Positions 19,196-32,926 of a DNA stretch of 64,000 bases are shown piece by piece. Source of the DNA: Unio delphinus (Eukaryota; Mollusca; Bivalvia; Unionida; Unionidae); assembly GCA_029339505.1 (NCBI GenBank), contig JAQISU010000118.1, forward strand, positions 7,593,001 to 7,657,000, read 5' to 3'. The position numbers were made by a program, and so were the translations under genes. The notes beneath the pieces were generated by a model, which saw nothing but the letters and a program-made list of their open reading frames with translations, was not told the DNA's origin and ran no database searches. Position 1 is the stretch's first letter. Each line of letters starts with the position of its first letter.

Positions 19196-21737
19196 CTAAA
19201 GTAGAAAAAACAAAAATGCATAAAAGTACAACAGATTAGGAAAAAGTTTATGGCAATAAAAACAAATGATCCTGCATTGGGCAATTTCTGCCCTACCTTT
19301 CTGATGCATTATCTAACACTAGTATAGTCACTATTATACTGCAACTTATATTTCATAAATCTCACTTCCAAAACCAAATTTGTTAAGAATTTACAAGCAA
19401 CAATGTCAGAAAAATGAGGTAAATTGAAGAAAAATATAGAAATAATAATTACAGCATGAATGGTAGATTCACTATGAACTACTTCATAATGATGAGTGAT
19501 ACTCCTAAACTTAATGCACCCATGAAATAGTGTGAGATAACATGTAACACCCACAATAAAGTGAAGTGTAAAGTGAAAACTTAAAAAGAATGTAATAGTA
19601 TTTGTGAATTAAACCCCAATTAGTCCAAACATTTTATCATCAGTCCTAAAAAATAGTTATAATTAAATTCCAGTGTTAAAAAAGAATTCAACAGTGAATG
19701 TGTTGGCAATAAAAATAATAATATTGAGGACTTTGTATAGCACCTAATCTTTAAAAGATCTAAACACTTTACAACATATATAATGATATGACTACAAAAA
19801 ATAAAACACCACGAAATTAGAAAACATAAAAACATGATGAAAATATTAAAGGTAGGAAACATTATTGGGTCTTTAAGTTTGTTCTTGCAGTTGAAAGAAG
19901 TGACTTTTAAGAGCACTCTTAAAGGATCACTGTGTCTTTCTGTCTAATTTCAATGGTCAATTCATTCCATGTTGCTGGGCTCTGGTATGCAAAAGAATGT
20001 TGTACATATGACTTCGTTTTCATAGTGGGAATAAATAGTACATGATTGTCAGAAGAGGAGCGTAAGTATCTTGCTGGTGTATATACATGGGTGAGCTATA
20101 CAGGTATGTTGGACTGGAGTCCGTCAGTGAAATGTCGCACAGAGAACAAATTTTGTGTTTCATTCTGGTTCAAATTGATAGCCAGTGTGAGGTACAGAGC
20201 AGCAGGGAGGTATGCTCTGATCGTGGTACTCTAAGGATGATCAAAGCAGCTTTGTTTTGAACTTTTTGAAGTTTCTGGAGTAGATATTGAGACGAACCAG
20301 ACAGAATTGAGTTATGATAGTCCAGTCTTGAAAGTACTAATAAACACACAAACATTTTAGTGGTATCAACTGAAAGATATTAGCAAATGGAGCTGATGCA
20401 TCTCAGCTCAAGATATGCAGCCTTGCATAATGTTCATGACATGATGAGCCTGTAGTGGCCATGACATGGAAATACGCCAGCAGTCTTCTGAGGAATAAAA
20501 AAAATAAAATGCAAGATTGTTTGAATTTTAATTTCATGTCCCTGTCCAAGAATGTTATTATTGATGAGTACTTTGTATTTCCAGTGAAGAAAAGTTTGAA
20601 TAAATAATTCCACCCAAATGAAACATTGACCACAACAATGAAACCAATTTTTCCTAATTGGTCCAAACACTGAGGTACTAGTAATTAGGTAAAATATTTA
20701 AAGAAATTATTCTTCAGATATTACTGCATGAATGAGTAATTTGTAAAGTAAACAATATTATATGAACACTAAGACACAAAGGTTGAACCAGCCCATTCCT
20801 AGAAAATTCTAAGTTGTCAACATGATAAACTCTGTTATTAAAACTAAAATAAATAACATGGTAAACATCAGGTAGACCAGGTTGTACCCATTGTCCTAGG
20901 CTTAGAGTATGATAAACATGTTTACATTAAAAATGATAAAATTTTAGCTATGTATTATGCTGTTACCAAAACGGATGAAACAAAAACATGACTTTAAGTT
21001 GGACAAAGTCATGTACTAAACTGAAATTTATACATAAATATAATAACAAATAATCCAACAAACAACACAAAGCAAATATACATAGCAGAACCCCTTCACA
21101 TCAGAGCCTTGTAAATATTAATTCAAGCTTATTACAGTTTCACAACAAAGTCATTTTGGCCTCTTGTGTAAGAATAGATAAGGTATATTCTGGCTCATAA
21201 TCCAGCTGTGGTGACGATATACTGTTGTAATTATTTACACCTACAATTGTAAAATTTGTGCATGTGACTATCATACTGAATATTATAGCTGGAGTCAGAA
21301 GAAACAGCACAGATCAATATATTCAGTTTAATACCCCCTCTGATTTCTAGCTAATTTACCGCTATCATTATTCCCTTGTTTTAAAAATATCTTTACATTG
21401 AATACAAATCAAAACTTTGTTTTAACCTCATCTACTAATTGTGTCAAATACTAAAACTAAATGTGAGATCTAATCAACATAAATGTAGTAGTTTCTTTTC
21501 TGTGGGTTTTTTTACCTTTGAGAGTTTCTTAAGAATGCATGCAATATGTAAAATAACTAATGCTTCTTGATGACAAGTTAGTGAATCAAGAATTTACAAA
21601 ATGTTTACCTGACTTACATCATCTTTGTAAAGTCAACAGACAAGAAGGACATTCACACCACTGAAAACTAAAAATGACCTAACGACTTTAACTTTTATCA
21701 CAGTTAAAGATATTCTACTTTCTCATAAAGTACAAAC
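19196..21737. other. GGPS1 intron 4
   Basis: Apart from the LINE fragment at 19720-20360 I see only AT-rich unique intron sequence. Confidence 0.65.
19720..20360 (-). mobile_element. CR1/L2-like LINE, 3' fragment
   Basis: On the minus strand it reads LSRLDYHNSILSG, SQYLLQKLQKVQNKAA, then TPARYLRSSSDNHVL and SFAYQSPATWNELTIEIR: the C-terminal region of CR1/L2-type reverse transcriptases. Several stops and frame changes show decay. A probable 3' UTR follows (GTATAGCACCTAATC, CACTTTACAAC). Confidence 0.75.
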
Positions 21738-21784
21738 CTGGTACACCCCTCCGTAGATTAGAGTTGTCTTCTATATCATCTATT
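21738..21784 (-). CDS. GGPS1: GGPS1 exon 4, first Asp-rich motif
   Basis: This 47-base exon encodes IDDIEDNSNLRRGVP, which carries the first aspartate-rich motif (DDIED) that binds Mg-diphosphate, and the RR pair. Acceptor TTTCAG, donor GTTTGT; phases fit. Confidence 0.93.
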
Positions 21785-22531
21785 CTGAAAAACAACCAAA
21801 GAAAGAGTAGATATTAGTATACACAGGAAGATCTAATGGAAGTTATTTATATTTTTTAAAAATTGAAATCAATTTTTCAATTTTCAAAACAAAATGTACC
21901 ATAAGTTTAAGTATATTTCAAAATAATGACTGAAATAAGAGATCACATCCATAATGAAAGCATTTTACTCTTAAATTAAATATCAATTGTTTTTCCAAAC
22001 ATGAATATTAATCAAGTATAATCAATGCCTGTTCAATCCTAATTGTAGCTAAGCACCTAAAATCTCAAAGAAAATCTTCAAGATCAAAATTATTGGCTGT
22101 AATGGACTATTCCTGAATAATCACCATATAAAGGTACACGTAATCAAATTCACAAAATCACACCCATTACCGTAATAGGCTGTACTGAACTCCTATATGA
22201 CCTTTATGTCTTGATCTTAAGATGAAATCCATTCTCTAAAATGATTAGAGATTATGACGATTCCAAGACCAAGAAAATGTCAACATTCACGTATGCGGAA
22301 ATTTTTAGTCATACAAGAGTTCCTAGAAGAGTTTGCTTGCCAAAAAGGACTTTCAAAGGAATCTTGTGCAACACCAGTTCTTTTACCTGTCGAGTACTGA
22401 AATGAATGTCTGACAATATTGCTAAGCCATATGCAAATAATGATATTCTTACGTTCTAAGTATACAAAGTGCTTATGACCTAACTTTCAGAAATGCTGAA
22501 ACTCTAAGTACATTATGTATTTTCTTTTTGA

Positions 22532-22620
22532 GAATGATCAACTTTACAATCCCACATTACCCCTTTGAGATTTGAATGATCAACTTTACAATCCCACATT
22601 ACCCCTTTGAGATTTGAATG
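22532..22620 (+). repeat. 42-bp direct duplication
   Basis: Two adjacent copies of GAATGATCAACTTTACAATC followed by CCACATTACCCCTTTGAGAT. Intronic. Confidence 0.9.
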
Positions 22621-22702
22621 AAGACAAATCAGGAGCCAATATAAAAAAAACTAATGCAAGTTATTAGGATTTTCCTTGTTATTATTGGTATAGACTACTT
22701 AC

Positions 22703-22788
22703 AAGAGACTAGCATTGTGGAGCATCTGAGTTGCTTCCCCTATCAGATCAAGCTTGGGCTTGGGTATATTCAGCCAGTAGTTGAATGC
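22703..22788 (-). CDS. GGPS1: GGPS1 exon 3
   Basis: Encodes AFNYWLNIPKPKLDLIGEAT then QMLHNASLL. EMLHNASLL-type sequence precedes the DDxxD motif in this family. Acceptor CTGCAG, donor GTAAGT. Confidence 0.92.
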
Positions 22789-23740
22789 CTGCAGAAATTA
22801 ATAAAAGGTATGAATGAACTGTTTGCAATATGTAAATATAATTAGCATTTATCAATGCTCTACAGGTTTTAACAGTGAATACAAATCTTGATATCTGACA
22901 GTGAACATGTTGAGTGTAAGCCAACATTATATTATTTTTCTGCAGTCAGTGATGTCAAATACATTAGATTACAGTTGCAAATTTCTGAAACGAGTTGTAT
23001 GACACTTAAACAGTAAATCATTTTTAATGAGGTCATGTTGATAACTGCTCATTTTCCAAGTATATAAGTGTTTTGGCAAAACAACATAATAATTTACACA
23101 AAAATAGTGTGATTAAGATATATAACCAATGATTTCATGCATATGTTATTACTGTGAATTCAATATTTTTGGACGGATTTCATTGTCAAAAATTAAAGAA
23201 TCACCCAACAAACAAAAAACAAACTAGCAATGAATGTAAAAGCCTTTAAAAATGATCTTAATTTTTTAACAAGCATAGAGGCATATAAATTACTGAATGT
23301 ACTTATGTACAGAGATGTGGACATGAATTGTCAGTGTCGAGATTCTTCTCACGAAGACAGGCTTGATAACAAAACCTTTCCCAATCAGGTAATTAAAAAA
23401 GACATGAAAATCCTAAAACACATACTTTTTAGGTAAATTATGTTTCTAATTTATCAGAATACTTACACATTAACAATAAAAAATAACCCTCATTAAATAA
23501 ATATAAACAGAATGTTAAGTGCTGCTATACCTTGATTCTATAGAAGATAATAGTAGGCATGTCAAAGGTACCCATTGCCTTGCCTGCAAACATGAGACCC
23601 ATATTCCATCACAACTATGCACACATGACCAAATGCCGCTTAATCAGTGTTATGGTCTAAAACTTCAACATTCGTCACTGCATTAATTTGTCTTTTAGTT
23701 TTATTGCTTTGTCTATCTCCATCAAAAGTGAGACAGCCTA

Positions 23741-25757
23741 AATATTTAATAATAATTATTTTAAAAAAAAACCTTAATATTTAATAATAATTAATAAAGA
23801 AGCATTAATATTTAATAATAATTATTTTAAAAAAAAAACCTTAATATTTAATAATAATTAAAAAAGATGCCTTAATATTTAATAATAATTATAAAAAGAA
23901 GCCTTAATATTTAATAATAATTATAAAAAGCCTTAATATTTAATAATAATTATAAAAAGAAGCCTTAATATTTAATAATAATTAATAAAAAAAGCCTTAA
24001 TATTTAATAATAATTATAAAAAGAAGCCTTAATATTTAATAATAATTATAAAAAGAAGCCTTAATATTTAATAATAATTAATAAAAAAGCCTTAATATTT
24101 AATAATAATTAATCAAAAAGCCTCAATATTTAATAATAATTAATAAAAAAGCCTTAATATTTAATAATAATTATAAAAAGAAGCCTTAATATTTAATAAT
24201 TATAAAAAGAAGCCTTAATATTTAATAATAATTATAAGAAGAAGCCTTAATATTTAATAATTAATAAAAAAAGCCTTAATATTTAATAATAATTAATAAA
24301 GAAGCCTTAATATTTAATAATAATTAATAAAAAAGCCTTAATATTTAATAATAATTAATAAAAAAGCCTTAATATTTAATAATAATTATAAAAAGAAGCC
24401 TTAATATTTAATAATAATTATAAAAAGAAGCCTTAATATTTAATAATTAATAAAAAAAGCCTTAATATTTAATAATAATTAATAAAGAAGCCTTAATATT
24501 TAATAATAATTAATAAAAAAAGCCTTAATATTTAATAATAATTAATAAAGAAGTCTTATATTTAATAATAATTAAAAAAAGAAGCCTTAATATTAATAAT
24601 AATTAATAAAAAAAGCCTTAATATTTAATAATAATAAAAAAAGCCTTAATATTTAATAATAATCAATAAAGAAGCCTTAATATTTAATAATAATTAATAA
24701 AGAAGCCTTAATATTTAATAATAATTAATAAAGAAGCCTTAATATTTAATAATAATTAATAAAGAAGCGTTAATATTTAATAATAATTAATAAAGAAGCC
24801 TTAATATTTAATAATAATTAATAAAGAAGCCTTAATATTTAATAATAATTAATAAAAAAAGCCTTAATATTTAATAATAATTAATAAAGAAGCCTTAATA
24901 TTTAATAATAATTAATAAAAAAGCCTTAATATTTAATAATAATTATAAAAAGAAGCCTTAATATTTAATAATAATTAATAAAGAAGCCTTAATGTTTAAT
25001 AAAAATTAATAAAGAAGCCTTAATATTTAATAATAATTATAAAAAGAAGCCTTAATATTTAATAATAATTAATAAAGAAGCCTTAATATTTAATAATAAT
25101 TAATAAAAAAAGCCTTAATATTTAATAATAATTAAAAAAGTAGCCTTAATATTTAATAATAATTAATAAAAAAGCCTTAATATTTAATAATAATTATAAA
25201 AAGAAGCCTTAATATTTAATAATAATTAATAAAAAAGCCTTAATATTTAATAATAATTAATAAAGAAGCCTTAATATTTAATAATAATAAATAAAGAAGC
25301 CTTAATATTTAATAATAATTAATAAAGAAGCCTTAATATTTAATAATAATTAAAAAAGAAGCCTTAATATTTAATAATAATTAAAAAAGAAGCCTTAATA
25401 TTTAATAATAATTAATAAAAAAGCCTTAATATTTAATAATAATTATAAAAAGAAGCCTTAATATTTAATAATAAATAAAAAAGCCTTAATATTTAATAAT
25501 AATTATAAAAAGAAGCCTTAATATTTAATAATAATTAATAAAGAGGCCCTAATATTTAATAATTAATAAAGAAGCCTTAATATTTAATAATTATTAATAA
25601 AAAAAACATTAATATTTAATAATAATTAATAAAGAAGCCTTAATCTTTAATAATAATTAATAAAGAAGCCTTAATATTTAATAATAATTAATAAAAAAGC
25701 CTAATATTTAATGATAATTAAAAAAAAAAAGCCTTAATATTTAATAATAATTAAAAA
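23741..25757 (+). repeat. ~30-bp AT-rich satellite, left part
   Basis: About 65 units of GCCTTAATATTTAATAATAA plus TTAATAAAGAA or TTATAAAAAGAA. The array is interrupted by the DIRS-like element and resumes at 33115. Confidence 0.95.
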
Positions 25758-25797
25758 GCAAATTTTGTAGTAAATTATGTTTCTCCGAGAATACTTA

Positions 25798-25965
25798 CCC
25801 AATCACATTACTTTAGGGATATTAGCCTGCTACCTCGCGAATCCAGCCCTACCAAAAGACGAAAATTCGTCTTTCCTGTCTATGTCATATAGACAAAGGG
25901 CAATAACTCTTGCCCATTACCTCCCCTTGCCGCCCGTTAGGTGTCGCTTCTTTAGTTTTTAAGCT
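25798..25965. repeat. DIRS-like left inverted terminal repeat
   Basis: It matches the right repeat (32927-33097) inverted over about 168 bases. The repeat contains three potential hairpins: AAAGACGAA/TTCGTCTTT, GTCTAT/ATAGAC and GGGCAA/TTGCCC. Short ORFs here and in the right repeat are mirror images and not genes. Confidence 0.9.
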
Positions 25966-26022
25966 GAGCGATATATAAAACACGAGGATGCTCGCATGGC
26001 GGGGTGGTTGGGAGGGTTTCTT

Positions 26023-26115
26023 AGTAATGTGATTGGGTAAGTATTCTCGGAGAAACATAATTTACTACAAAATTTGCTTTCTCCTTTGAATACGTTCCCC
26101 AATCACATTACTTTA
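26023..26115. repeat. DIRS-like internal complementary region
   Basis: Bases 26023-26075 are the reverse complement of the outer left end (25760-25812). Bases 26079-26115 equal the reverse complement of the outer right end. The two are joined by three bases, as expected for a template that bridges the two ends into a circle. Confidence 0.85.
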
Positions 26116-26269
26116 CGAGAATAAGTAATAGGAGGAGGGAATGCGGAGCATCCGACCTCCACACGGGTATCCTCTAGGGAATGATGGTTGGATTCCCCAT
26201 GTGAATGATAACCCGGTCTCCTAATTTTCAATCAGCAACACAGCCCAGGGTCACGTGATATGTGACCCT

Positions 26270-27010
26270 TTTATACGGTTAAGAAGATAGATATTGAAAT
26301 CTTCTTACCTACGAAAATTTATCTGGCGAATCCAGCGAAGCTAATAGGCTGTGCTGATTGTTGTACATGAGTCTGGTGGGCGTCTGGGCTGCCCAACACC
26401 AGATCTACTAGAATCAATGTTTGCCTCTGCGAGTACAAACTTGAAGATAAAACTGTAGAAGGTTGACTCTGCATGTCAGCCAACAGCTTCTATAAGGTGA
26501 CTGATTTGCGAATTCTCAGAGTACGCCGAGCGTATAACCCACTACAGCCATGAAGCAAGGGCTTGAATGGTGATGTCTCATATCCCAGCTATCACCAGAA
26601 AAAAGAGGTGCTTGTATGTGACCTGACTCACCTCTATGCATTGAAATGGTGCTAGAGTGCCCAAACAGGATCTTACATGGCTGTTGATCCTGACTTATCT
26701 ATAAAGAAAGCAAGCTAATGACGACTCGTTGATCGCCAATGTATGGTAATCTATTTTGGACTACGAAGCCTGGCTGCGTCAAGAGGACCATCAAACCCTC
26801 TGATCGTAACGGAAGAGAGTTCGGGTCACTAGAAAGGACATGTAACTCGCTCACCCTGCATGCTGAAGCTAAGGCTATCAAGAAACCCAATTTGTATGAT
26901 AGTAGCTTTAACTAATCGTGGGTTAAAGACTCAATACTGTCTGAATTGAGTCATGTTAAAACCCAGGACAGATTCCATTTGGAAACAGGGTGAGGGATAT
27001 AAGTCGATTG

Positions 27011-27045
<35 letters not shown>

Positions 27046-27400
27046 GTCTAAAAGATCTGACAAATCTTTGTCATGGCTGATAGCACATGTACCCGAATGG
27101 CGGAATGTGTCTGATATCATGGAGCGGTAACATTTGAGAATAACTGGAGCCAGATGTTTCTCCTTGAAAAGCCAGAGAAAAGTTGGCCAGTTGAGGGATT
27201 GTGACACTCAGAGGAACAATGTGAATGATATGGTACCAGTCTCTGAAAACATGCCACTTGCCCTCGTAAACCTTCAGAGTAGAGGGCCTTCTTGCTCTCG
27301 AGATTCTCTCCGCAATCAAAGATTTAAATTGTTTGTCTTGCAAGGCTGTCTGGACAAGAGCCAAGCTTGAACAAAAAGACGGTCCGGACAGGGGTGGAAC
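26270..27400 (-). pseudogene. DIRS-like tyrosine recombinase, decayed
   Basis: N-terminal part: SRARRPSTLKVYEGKWHVFRD (split over ~27260-27330), typical of DIRS recombinase starts. Catalytic part: FLIALASACRVSELHVLSSD at ~26830-26890 with the box I Arg. Later parts (RSHTSTSFFW near 26600) can be traced but contain several stops. A 29-base T run at 27013-27041 interrupts the gene. Not functional. Confidence 0.75.
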
Positions 27401-28960
27401 ACCCCTGGCCGCGGTTGCTTGTGAATACTTGTGCTGACTGTAATCTTCCTGGGTAGATCTATCGCCTAGATTGAGTAGATCGGAGACCCAGTAGTTGTTC
27501 CATCTGAGAAGGGTAATCAGAACCATCTGACAATTCTGACCCCTTAACTTCTGGATTAATTCCAGTACCAAGACCGTGGGAGGGTAGGAGAATGACCACA
27601 ACCCTTCCCAGGTGATTGATCGAGCATCCACGACCCAAGCTTCTGGGTCTGGAACCTGTGAGATGAAAGGTGGAGAATTTGCTATTCCACCTTGTTGCAA
27701 AAGATCAATCATCGGACGTCTCCAAAGTGTGTCGATTGGAAGAATGTCCGATTGATGGAGTGACCATTCTGTGTGTCTGAATTGTACATTGAGGTGGAGA
27801 TTGTCGAACCAATGTAGAAACTGCCAGTTCAGATTGCACAGGTCTGGTGATTGGTGTCCTCTTGTTTTGAGGCAAGGCACCACCACAATGTTGTCTGACA
27901 TAATGAGGGCAGTTTGTAATAAGAGTTGATCCTGCCCGAAATGAAAGGCATTGATGACAGCCGTTATTTCTGAAAGGTTGATGTGGAAAGGGCTCGCCCC
28001 TGGCACCCACGTGCCGCTGACAGTATCTAAGTCCGGCAACAGGTGGGCACCCCAACCGTAGGTATTAGTGGCGGAACATACCATTATCCCCTTGGGGTAT
28101 CTCCAGAGTAATCCCTGTGGACAGCCTACAGGGGTTGTGCCATTGACTCAAGAATGATCGTATCTCTGGCGTGAGCATGACTGTTTTCTGGGATCGAAGG
28201 GACTTGAAAATGGCGCAATTACGCTAGCAAAGTCCTTTGTAAAGGGCGCCTAAAAGGACGGCTGAGAGGGATCAAGTCTGCTGCCGCATTGAATAATCCG
28301 AGGATCTGCAACTCTCTCGCTAAAATGCGCATCCTGTCGGAAACGGACTCTACGAGTGCAATTATCTGGATGATCGCAAACTCGAAGAAGCCTTACCAGA
28401 TTCAGATCGGGAGAAACTCCACACCCAGATGGACCAAAATCCGGATTGGACAGAGATCAGACTTTATCCAGTTCACGAGAAAGCCTATATGACGTAAAGT
28501 GATATAAGATCGTTTCTGCCTTTGAGCAGAGTAGAACTTGACAGATGTTACTGGAGGATGTCGTCCAAATATACTGCCGACGCAATAGATGAAGTCGAGC
28601 GGAACAGGGTGACGACGTAATCCATAACCTTGGTAGTAGCCCAAGGGCTTAAATTTAGGCCAAAAGGTATGACATGGAACTGATAAGCCTAGTCCCGACA
28701 AGCACAACGGAGAATGTCCGCAACTCGTGGGATAGGGACGTGAAATGTGCGTCGGTCATATCTAGCCAGCATATGATGGGGTTTAAGCGACGTGCCCTTC
28801 AGACATGCGTCACGACGTATCAGGTCGAGGTTGGCAGAAGCAGTCAGCGCATTGGCCATGGAATGGTGAGCTGCCCTGTTAAGAACCCTAGCTAACCGGG
28901 CCGTCGAATCCCAAGCATGTTCATTGCCAGATTTATCAGCGATCCTGAAAATGGCTAGGG
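27400..28960 (-). pseudogene. DIRS-like reverse transcriptase-RNase H, decayed
   Basis: RT remnants include GFLVNWIKSDLCPIRILVHL and GVEFLP (~28410-28500), the motif after the catalytic YLDD. RNase H starts ATNTYGWGAHL (28040-28084), continues INLSEITAVINAF and IMSDNIVVVP. The DIRS-specific block after RNase H (WSFSYPPTVLVLELIQKLRG, LRWNNYWVSDLLNL) is present. Stops and frame changes occur throughout the RT part. Confidence 0.75.
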
Positions 28961-29431
28961 AGGCTAGATCTAACAGTGAAGACGTAGCGACTACATTTCG
29001 AACCAGCTTGGACTTGGCATTGAACACCGTTTAGTCCACTTTATAAGACAATGGAGCAGACATATGGACTGCTGCCATATTTTTATCCAGAGCCGGGACC
29101 TCAGTACTGAACGCACCGGAGTGAGTTTTGTACCATCGGCCTGAAAACGACGCTGGTACTTGGCTTTCAGAAAAGAAAAACCTTAGCAATTCCTGGATCC
29201 CCTATACGTGTCGACAGACGGTCATTAATTTCCTTAATTTTGTCGACTGGGGAAGGAGGCGGAAGGATAGAGTCTCTTCCCCCTCATCCAGATCGACCGA
29301 CGCTCTAACCTTATAGTCGGTAATGGCAGCAGGAGGTGGAGGGCATTCTGATGGGGCCAACACCCTATAAATTTCCTCCACTGCGGCTTTGAAGCTGAAC
29401 TCAGTCCGTTCCATAGTTGGATCTGCATACC

Positions 29432-29879
29432 GCTGATTTGCCTGCGACTCATCGCACTCACTATGTGCATAATCTTGCTCTGGTAAAGCATCCATATCGG
29501 GGTAATGCATACCAGGTGGCATAGATGACTCGATTCCATCATCTCTGATAAAGGCATTCACTCTCCCTTGTGGATGAGCTGTTAGCCTATGGACGGCCGG
29601 CAATGCCGAATGAATTGATTGGCATATGTTTGGCCTGAATGACTGCGACGGGCCGGCTGATTTGCCTGCGACTCATCGCACTCACTATGTGCATAATCTT
29701 GCTCTGGTAAAGCATCCATATCGGGGTAATGCATACCAGGTGGCATAGATGACTCGATTCCATCATCTCTGATAAAGGCATTCACTCTCCCTTGTGGATG
29801 AGCTGTTAGCCTATGGACGGCCGGCAATGCCGAATGAATTGATTGGCATATGTTTGGCCTGAATGACTGCGACGGGCCG
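29432..29879 (-). repeat. 224-bp direct duplication in gag-like region
   Basis: Two adjacent, almost identical units start at 29432 and 29656 (GCTGATTTGCCTGCGACTC). The duplication is recent, as the copies hardly differ. Confidence 0.9.
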
Positions 29880-30939
29880 GCTATGACCGGCACCGACCGC
29901 TCGAATGGTCGGGTTGGATCGAGAGATTCCTCGCCAACTATCTGTGTCATGGTAGTGATATGTAACCGGTAGTACGGATTGACAGACGGAAACATCATTA
30001 GAATCTTCGTCAATCCGATTTGTGCGGATTGCGGTATGATAAAAGTCCCCGTGCTGGTACAGCGGTATAGTCGGATGGACTGGTATAAGACTAAAATCTC
30101 CATACGGTTGGACGACCGGTGCCTGTTGCGCTGGACGGCCGGAGCCGGATGAACGGTCAGTGCCGGCAAGTGTCGGCTGAAAGCTTGGCTGGACGACCGG
30201 TGCCATATGGGCTGAACGGTCATTGCCGGATCGCCCGGTGCCGGTTAGTGCCGGCTGGAAGGTCTGCTGGATGACCGGTGCCATATGGGCTGAACGGTCA
30301 CTGCCGGATGGACGCCCGGTGCCGGATGGTGCCGACTGTAAGGTAATAACAATTACATAATGCTTATGTAGTGCGTCCAGCACTGCGCACCCATCTACCA
30401 TTCGCTCAGAGGGAATGTTGGTTCTGGTACAGCTTGCATATCTGTACAGCATACAAGGTGACTTGAATGACGCAATTCTGTCATAATTGACACTTTCACT
30501 AAATCTCCCTTGTGGAGAAGCCGTGAACATATGGACGGCCGGCACTGCCGGCTGATTGAACTGGCGGATGGTCGGCCTGAAAGACCTGTTCTGGTAAAGC
30601 TGTCATATCTGGGTAGCGCATACCAAGTGGCATAGATAACTCAATTCCGTCACCTCTGATAATGTCACTAATTCTCCCTTGTTTTAAAATCACACCGTCA
30701 CGTATTTGACATGACGGGAGGTGTACACCGGCAATACCGACTAATTTGTCTGGTATATGGTCGGCCGGAATGTCGGCGAAGGTCCGGCTATGACCGGCAC
30801 CTGCCTCTCGAATGGTCTGATTGGAGGGAGATTCATCTATAACATTTCTCTCATGGTAGTGATATGTAACCAGTAGTGTAGATTGACTGACGGGTACATC
30901 ACTATAATCTCCGTAAATCCGATGTACAGCCGGTGCAGG

Positions 30940-31470
30940 TTGATGCCGGCTGGAAGACCGGTGCCATTTGGGCTTAACGGTCGTTGCCGGATGGTCGGCC
31001 GGTGCCGGTTGATGCCGGCTGGAAGGTCGGCTGGACGACCTGTGCCATTTGGGCTGAACGGTCGCTGCCGGATGGACGGCCGGTGCAGGTTGATGCCGGC
31101 TGGAATTTTGGCTGGACGACCGGTGCCATTTGGGCTGAACGGTCGTTGCCGGATGGATGGCCGGTGCCGGTTGATACCGGCTGGAAGGTCGGCTGGACGA
31201 CCGGTGCCAATTGGGCTGAACGGTCGTTGCCGGATGGACGGCCGGTGCCGGTTGATGCCGGCTGGAAGGTCGGCTGGACGACCGGTGCCATTTGGGCTGA
31301 ACGGTCGTTGCCGTATGGACGGCCGGTGCCTGTCGACGCAGGCTGGAAGGTCGGCTGGCCGGCCGGTGCCATTTGGGCTGAACGGCCGGTGCCTGTTGAT
31401 GCAAGCTGGAAGGTCGGCTGGCCGTCCGGTGCCATTTGGGCTGAACGGACGGTGCCGGATGGACGGTTAA
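30940..31470 (-). repeat. 81-bp GC-rich tandem repeat in gag-like region
   Basis: About six units of GGTGCCGGTTGATGCCGGCT followed by GGAAGGTCGGCTGGACGACC and GCCATTTGGGCTGAACGG. Unit length is a multiple of three and encodes 27 residues (SSRPSSRHQPAPAVHPA). All frames are long because of composition. Confidence 0.9.
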
Positions 31471-31759
31471 TGCCGGTTTGCCTGCTGAAGTGCCGGCTGA
31501 ACTGACGGTGTCGGCTGGACTGACAGCTGGAAGGCCGGCGAAAGTGCATATTAAAATGGATCCAATTGATCCAGCATAGACTCCATGCGTCCGGACTTAC
31601 AGGCCCGAAAGCCATGCACGGATCTGCGGTGAAATTTACACCCACTGGGCAGCCTAAACCATGTCAACATAATTTCCTCCATTTCCACATTGCCAACACC
31701 CATTTTGCCATTCATGCCTTCGTTGTCGACTTTGCTTACTGAAACGACAAAAGAAGAGA

Positions 31760-32700
31760 ACAAAGCACAAATTAAAAAATTCAGCATATTATTAATTCGA
31801 TAATACTATAACCGTTATTAACGGAGTAGTCAAATTATTCCGTGCCATGTTAACTCTTAATGACAACACTAGTTATCGCCGTGAGCGTGTTGCAATGGTT
31901 CGTTCAAGACGAAGTCTACTGAAACGAAAAAGATGATAAACAAAGCACAATTAGCAATTCAGCACGCTATTAAGTCGCTATTACCATAACTGTAACTAAC
32001 GGAGGAAGTGAAATGATTTAGTGTCGCGTGAACTCATGACTACAACATGAATTCCGCCAAAGCACAAATTAAAAATTCAGCATATTATTAATTCGATAAT
32101 ACTATAACCGTTATTAACGGAGTAGTCAAATTATTCCTTGCCATGTTAACTCTTAATGACAACACTAGTTATCGCCGTGAGTGTGTTGCAATGGTTCGTT
32201 CAAGACGAAGTCTACTGAAACGAAAAAGATGATAAACAAAGCACAATTAGCAATTCAGCACGCTATTAAGTCGCTATTACCATAACCGTAACTAATGGAG
32301 GAAGCGAAATGATTTAGTGTCGCGTGAACTTGTGACTACAACACGAAATTCCGCCATTAATAGTCGCAACTGGTCGTTCAGAGACGAAGTCTACTGAAAC
32401 GGAGAAAAAGATAAACAAAGCACAAATTAAAAATTCAGTATGCTATTAAGTCGCTATTCCATAACCGTAACTAACGGAGGAAGCGAAATGATTAAGTGTT
32501 GCGTGAACTCGTGACTACAAGACGAAGTTCGCCATTAAAGTCGCAAATTGGTCGTTCAAAGACTTTTTTGAAGTCTACTGAAACGTCAAAGAAGATAAAT
32601 AAAGCACACATTATCAATGCAGCACGTTATTAGTCGCTAATATCGTAAACGTTACATACGGAATAAGCGAAATTATTGAGTGCTACATGTATTACATGCT
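31760..32700. repeat. ~300-bp repeats in DIRS-like 5' region
   Basis: Two and a half imperfect units with AAGCACAAATTAAAAATTCA, ACGGAGTAGTCAAATTATTC, GACGAAGTCTACTGAAACG and AGCACGCTATTAAGTCGC. Non-coding; likely the leader of the element. Confidence 0.8.
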
Positions 32701-32926
32701 AGTACCGCCATAAGCGTGCTTTGACCACGTTGCAACCTGGTCCGAAGTCTAGAAAAGGTGACAAAGTCACTCAAATTGGAAAATATTGTAAAATAATGTA
32801 TACGACCTGTAGAGGAATGATTATCCAACACAGTAATTCCAAATTTAACTTCGGATGGTCAGAATTTACACTAAGATGGCTTGGATTCATTGGAGGTCTA
32901 ACTGTACGTGTTTTCGCGTACAGCGA

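Larger units (their letters stand above)
28690..31790 (-). pseudogene. DIRS-like gag region, decayed and repeat-rich
   Basis: The C-terminal piece (28689-29027) reads LVRNVVATSSLLDLASLAIF and RVLNRAAHHSMANALTASAN, as in DIRS/Ngaro gag-like proteins. Upstream, long GC-rich frames consist of His/Gln/Pro/Ser/Arg-rich repeats. Frames shift several times. I assign gag by position and this C-terminal block only. Confidence 0.55.

Noticed and set aside
25777..25962. 61-residue frame (MFLREYLPNHITLGILACYL), also mirrored at 32771-33106
   Set aside because: Lies in the inverted terminal repeat of the DIRS-like element and appears twice for that reason; no sign of a real gene.
30883..31645. Several long overlapping frames on both strands
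   Set aside because: All come from the GC-rich 81-base repeats; at most the minus-strand gag-like frame was ever coding.
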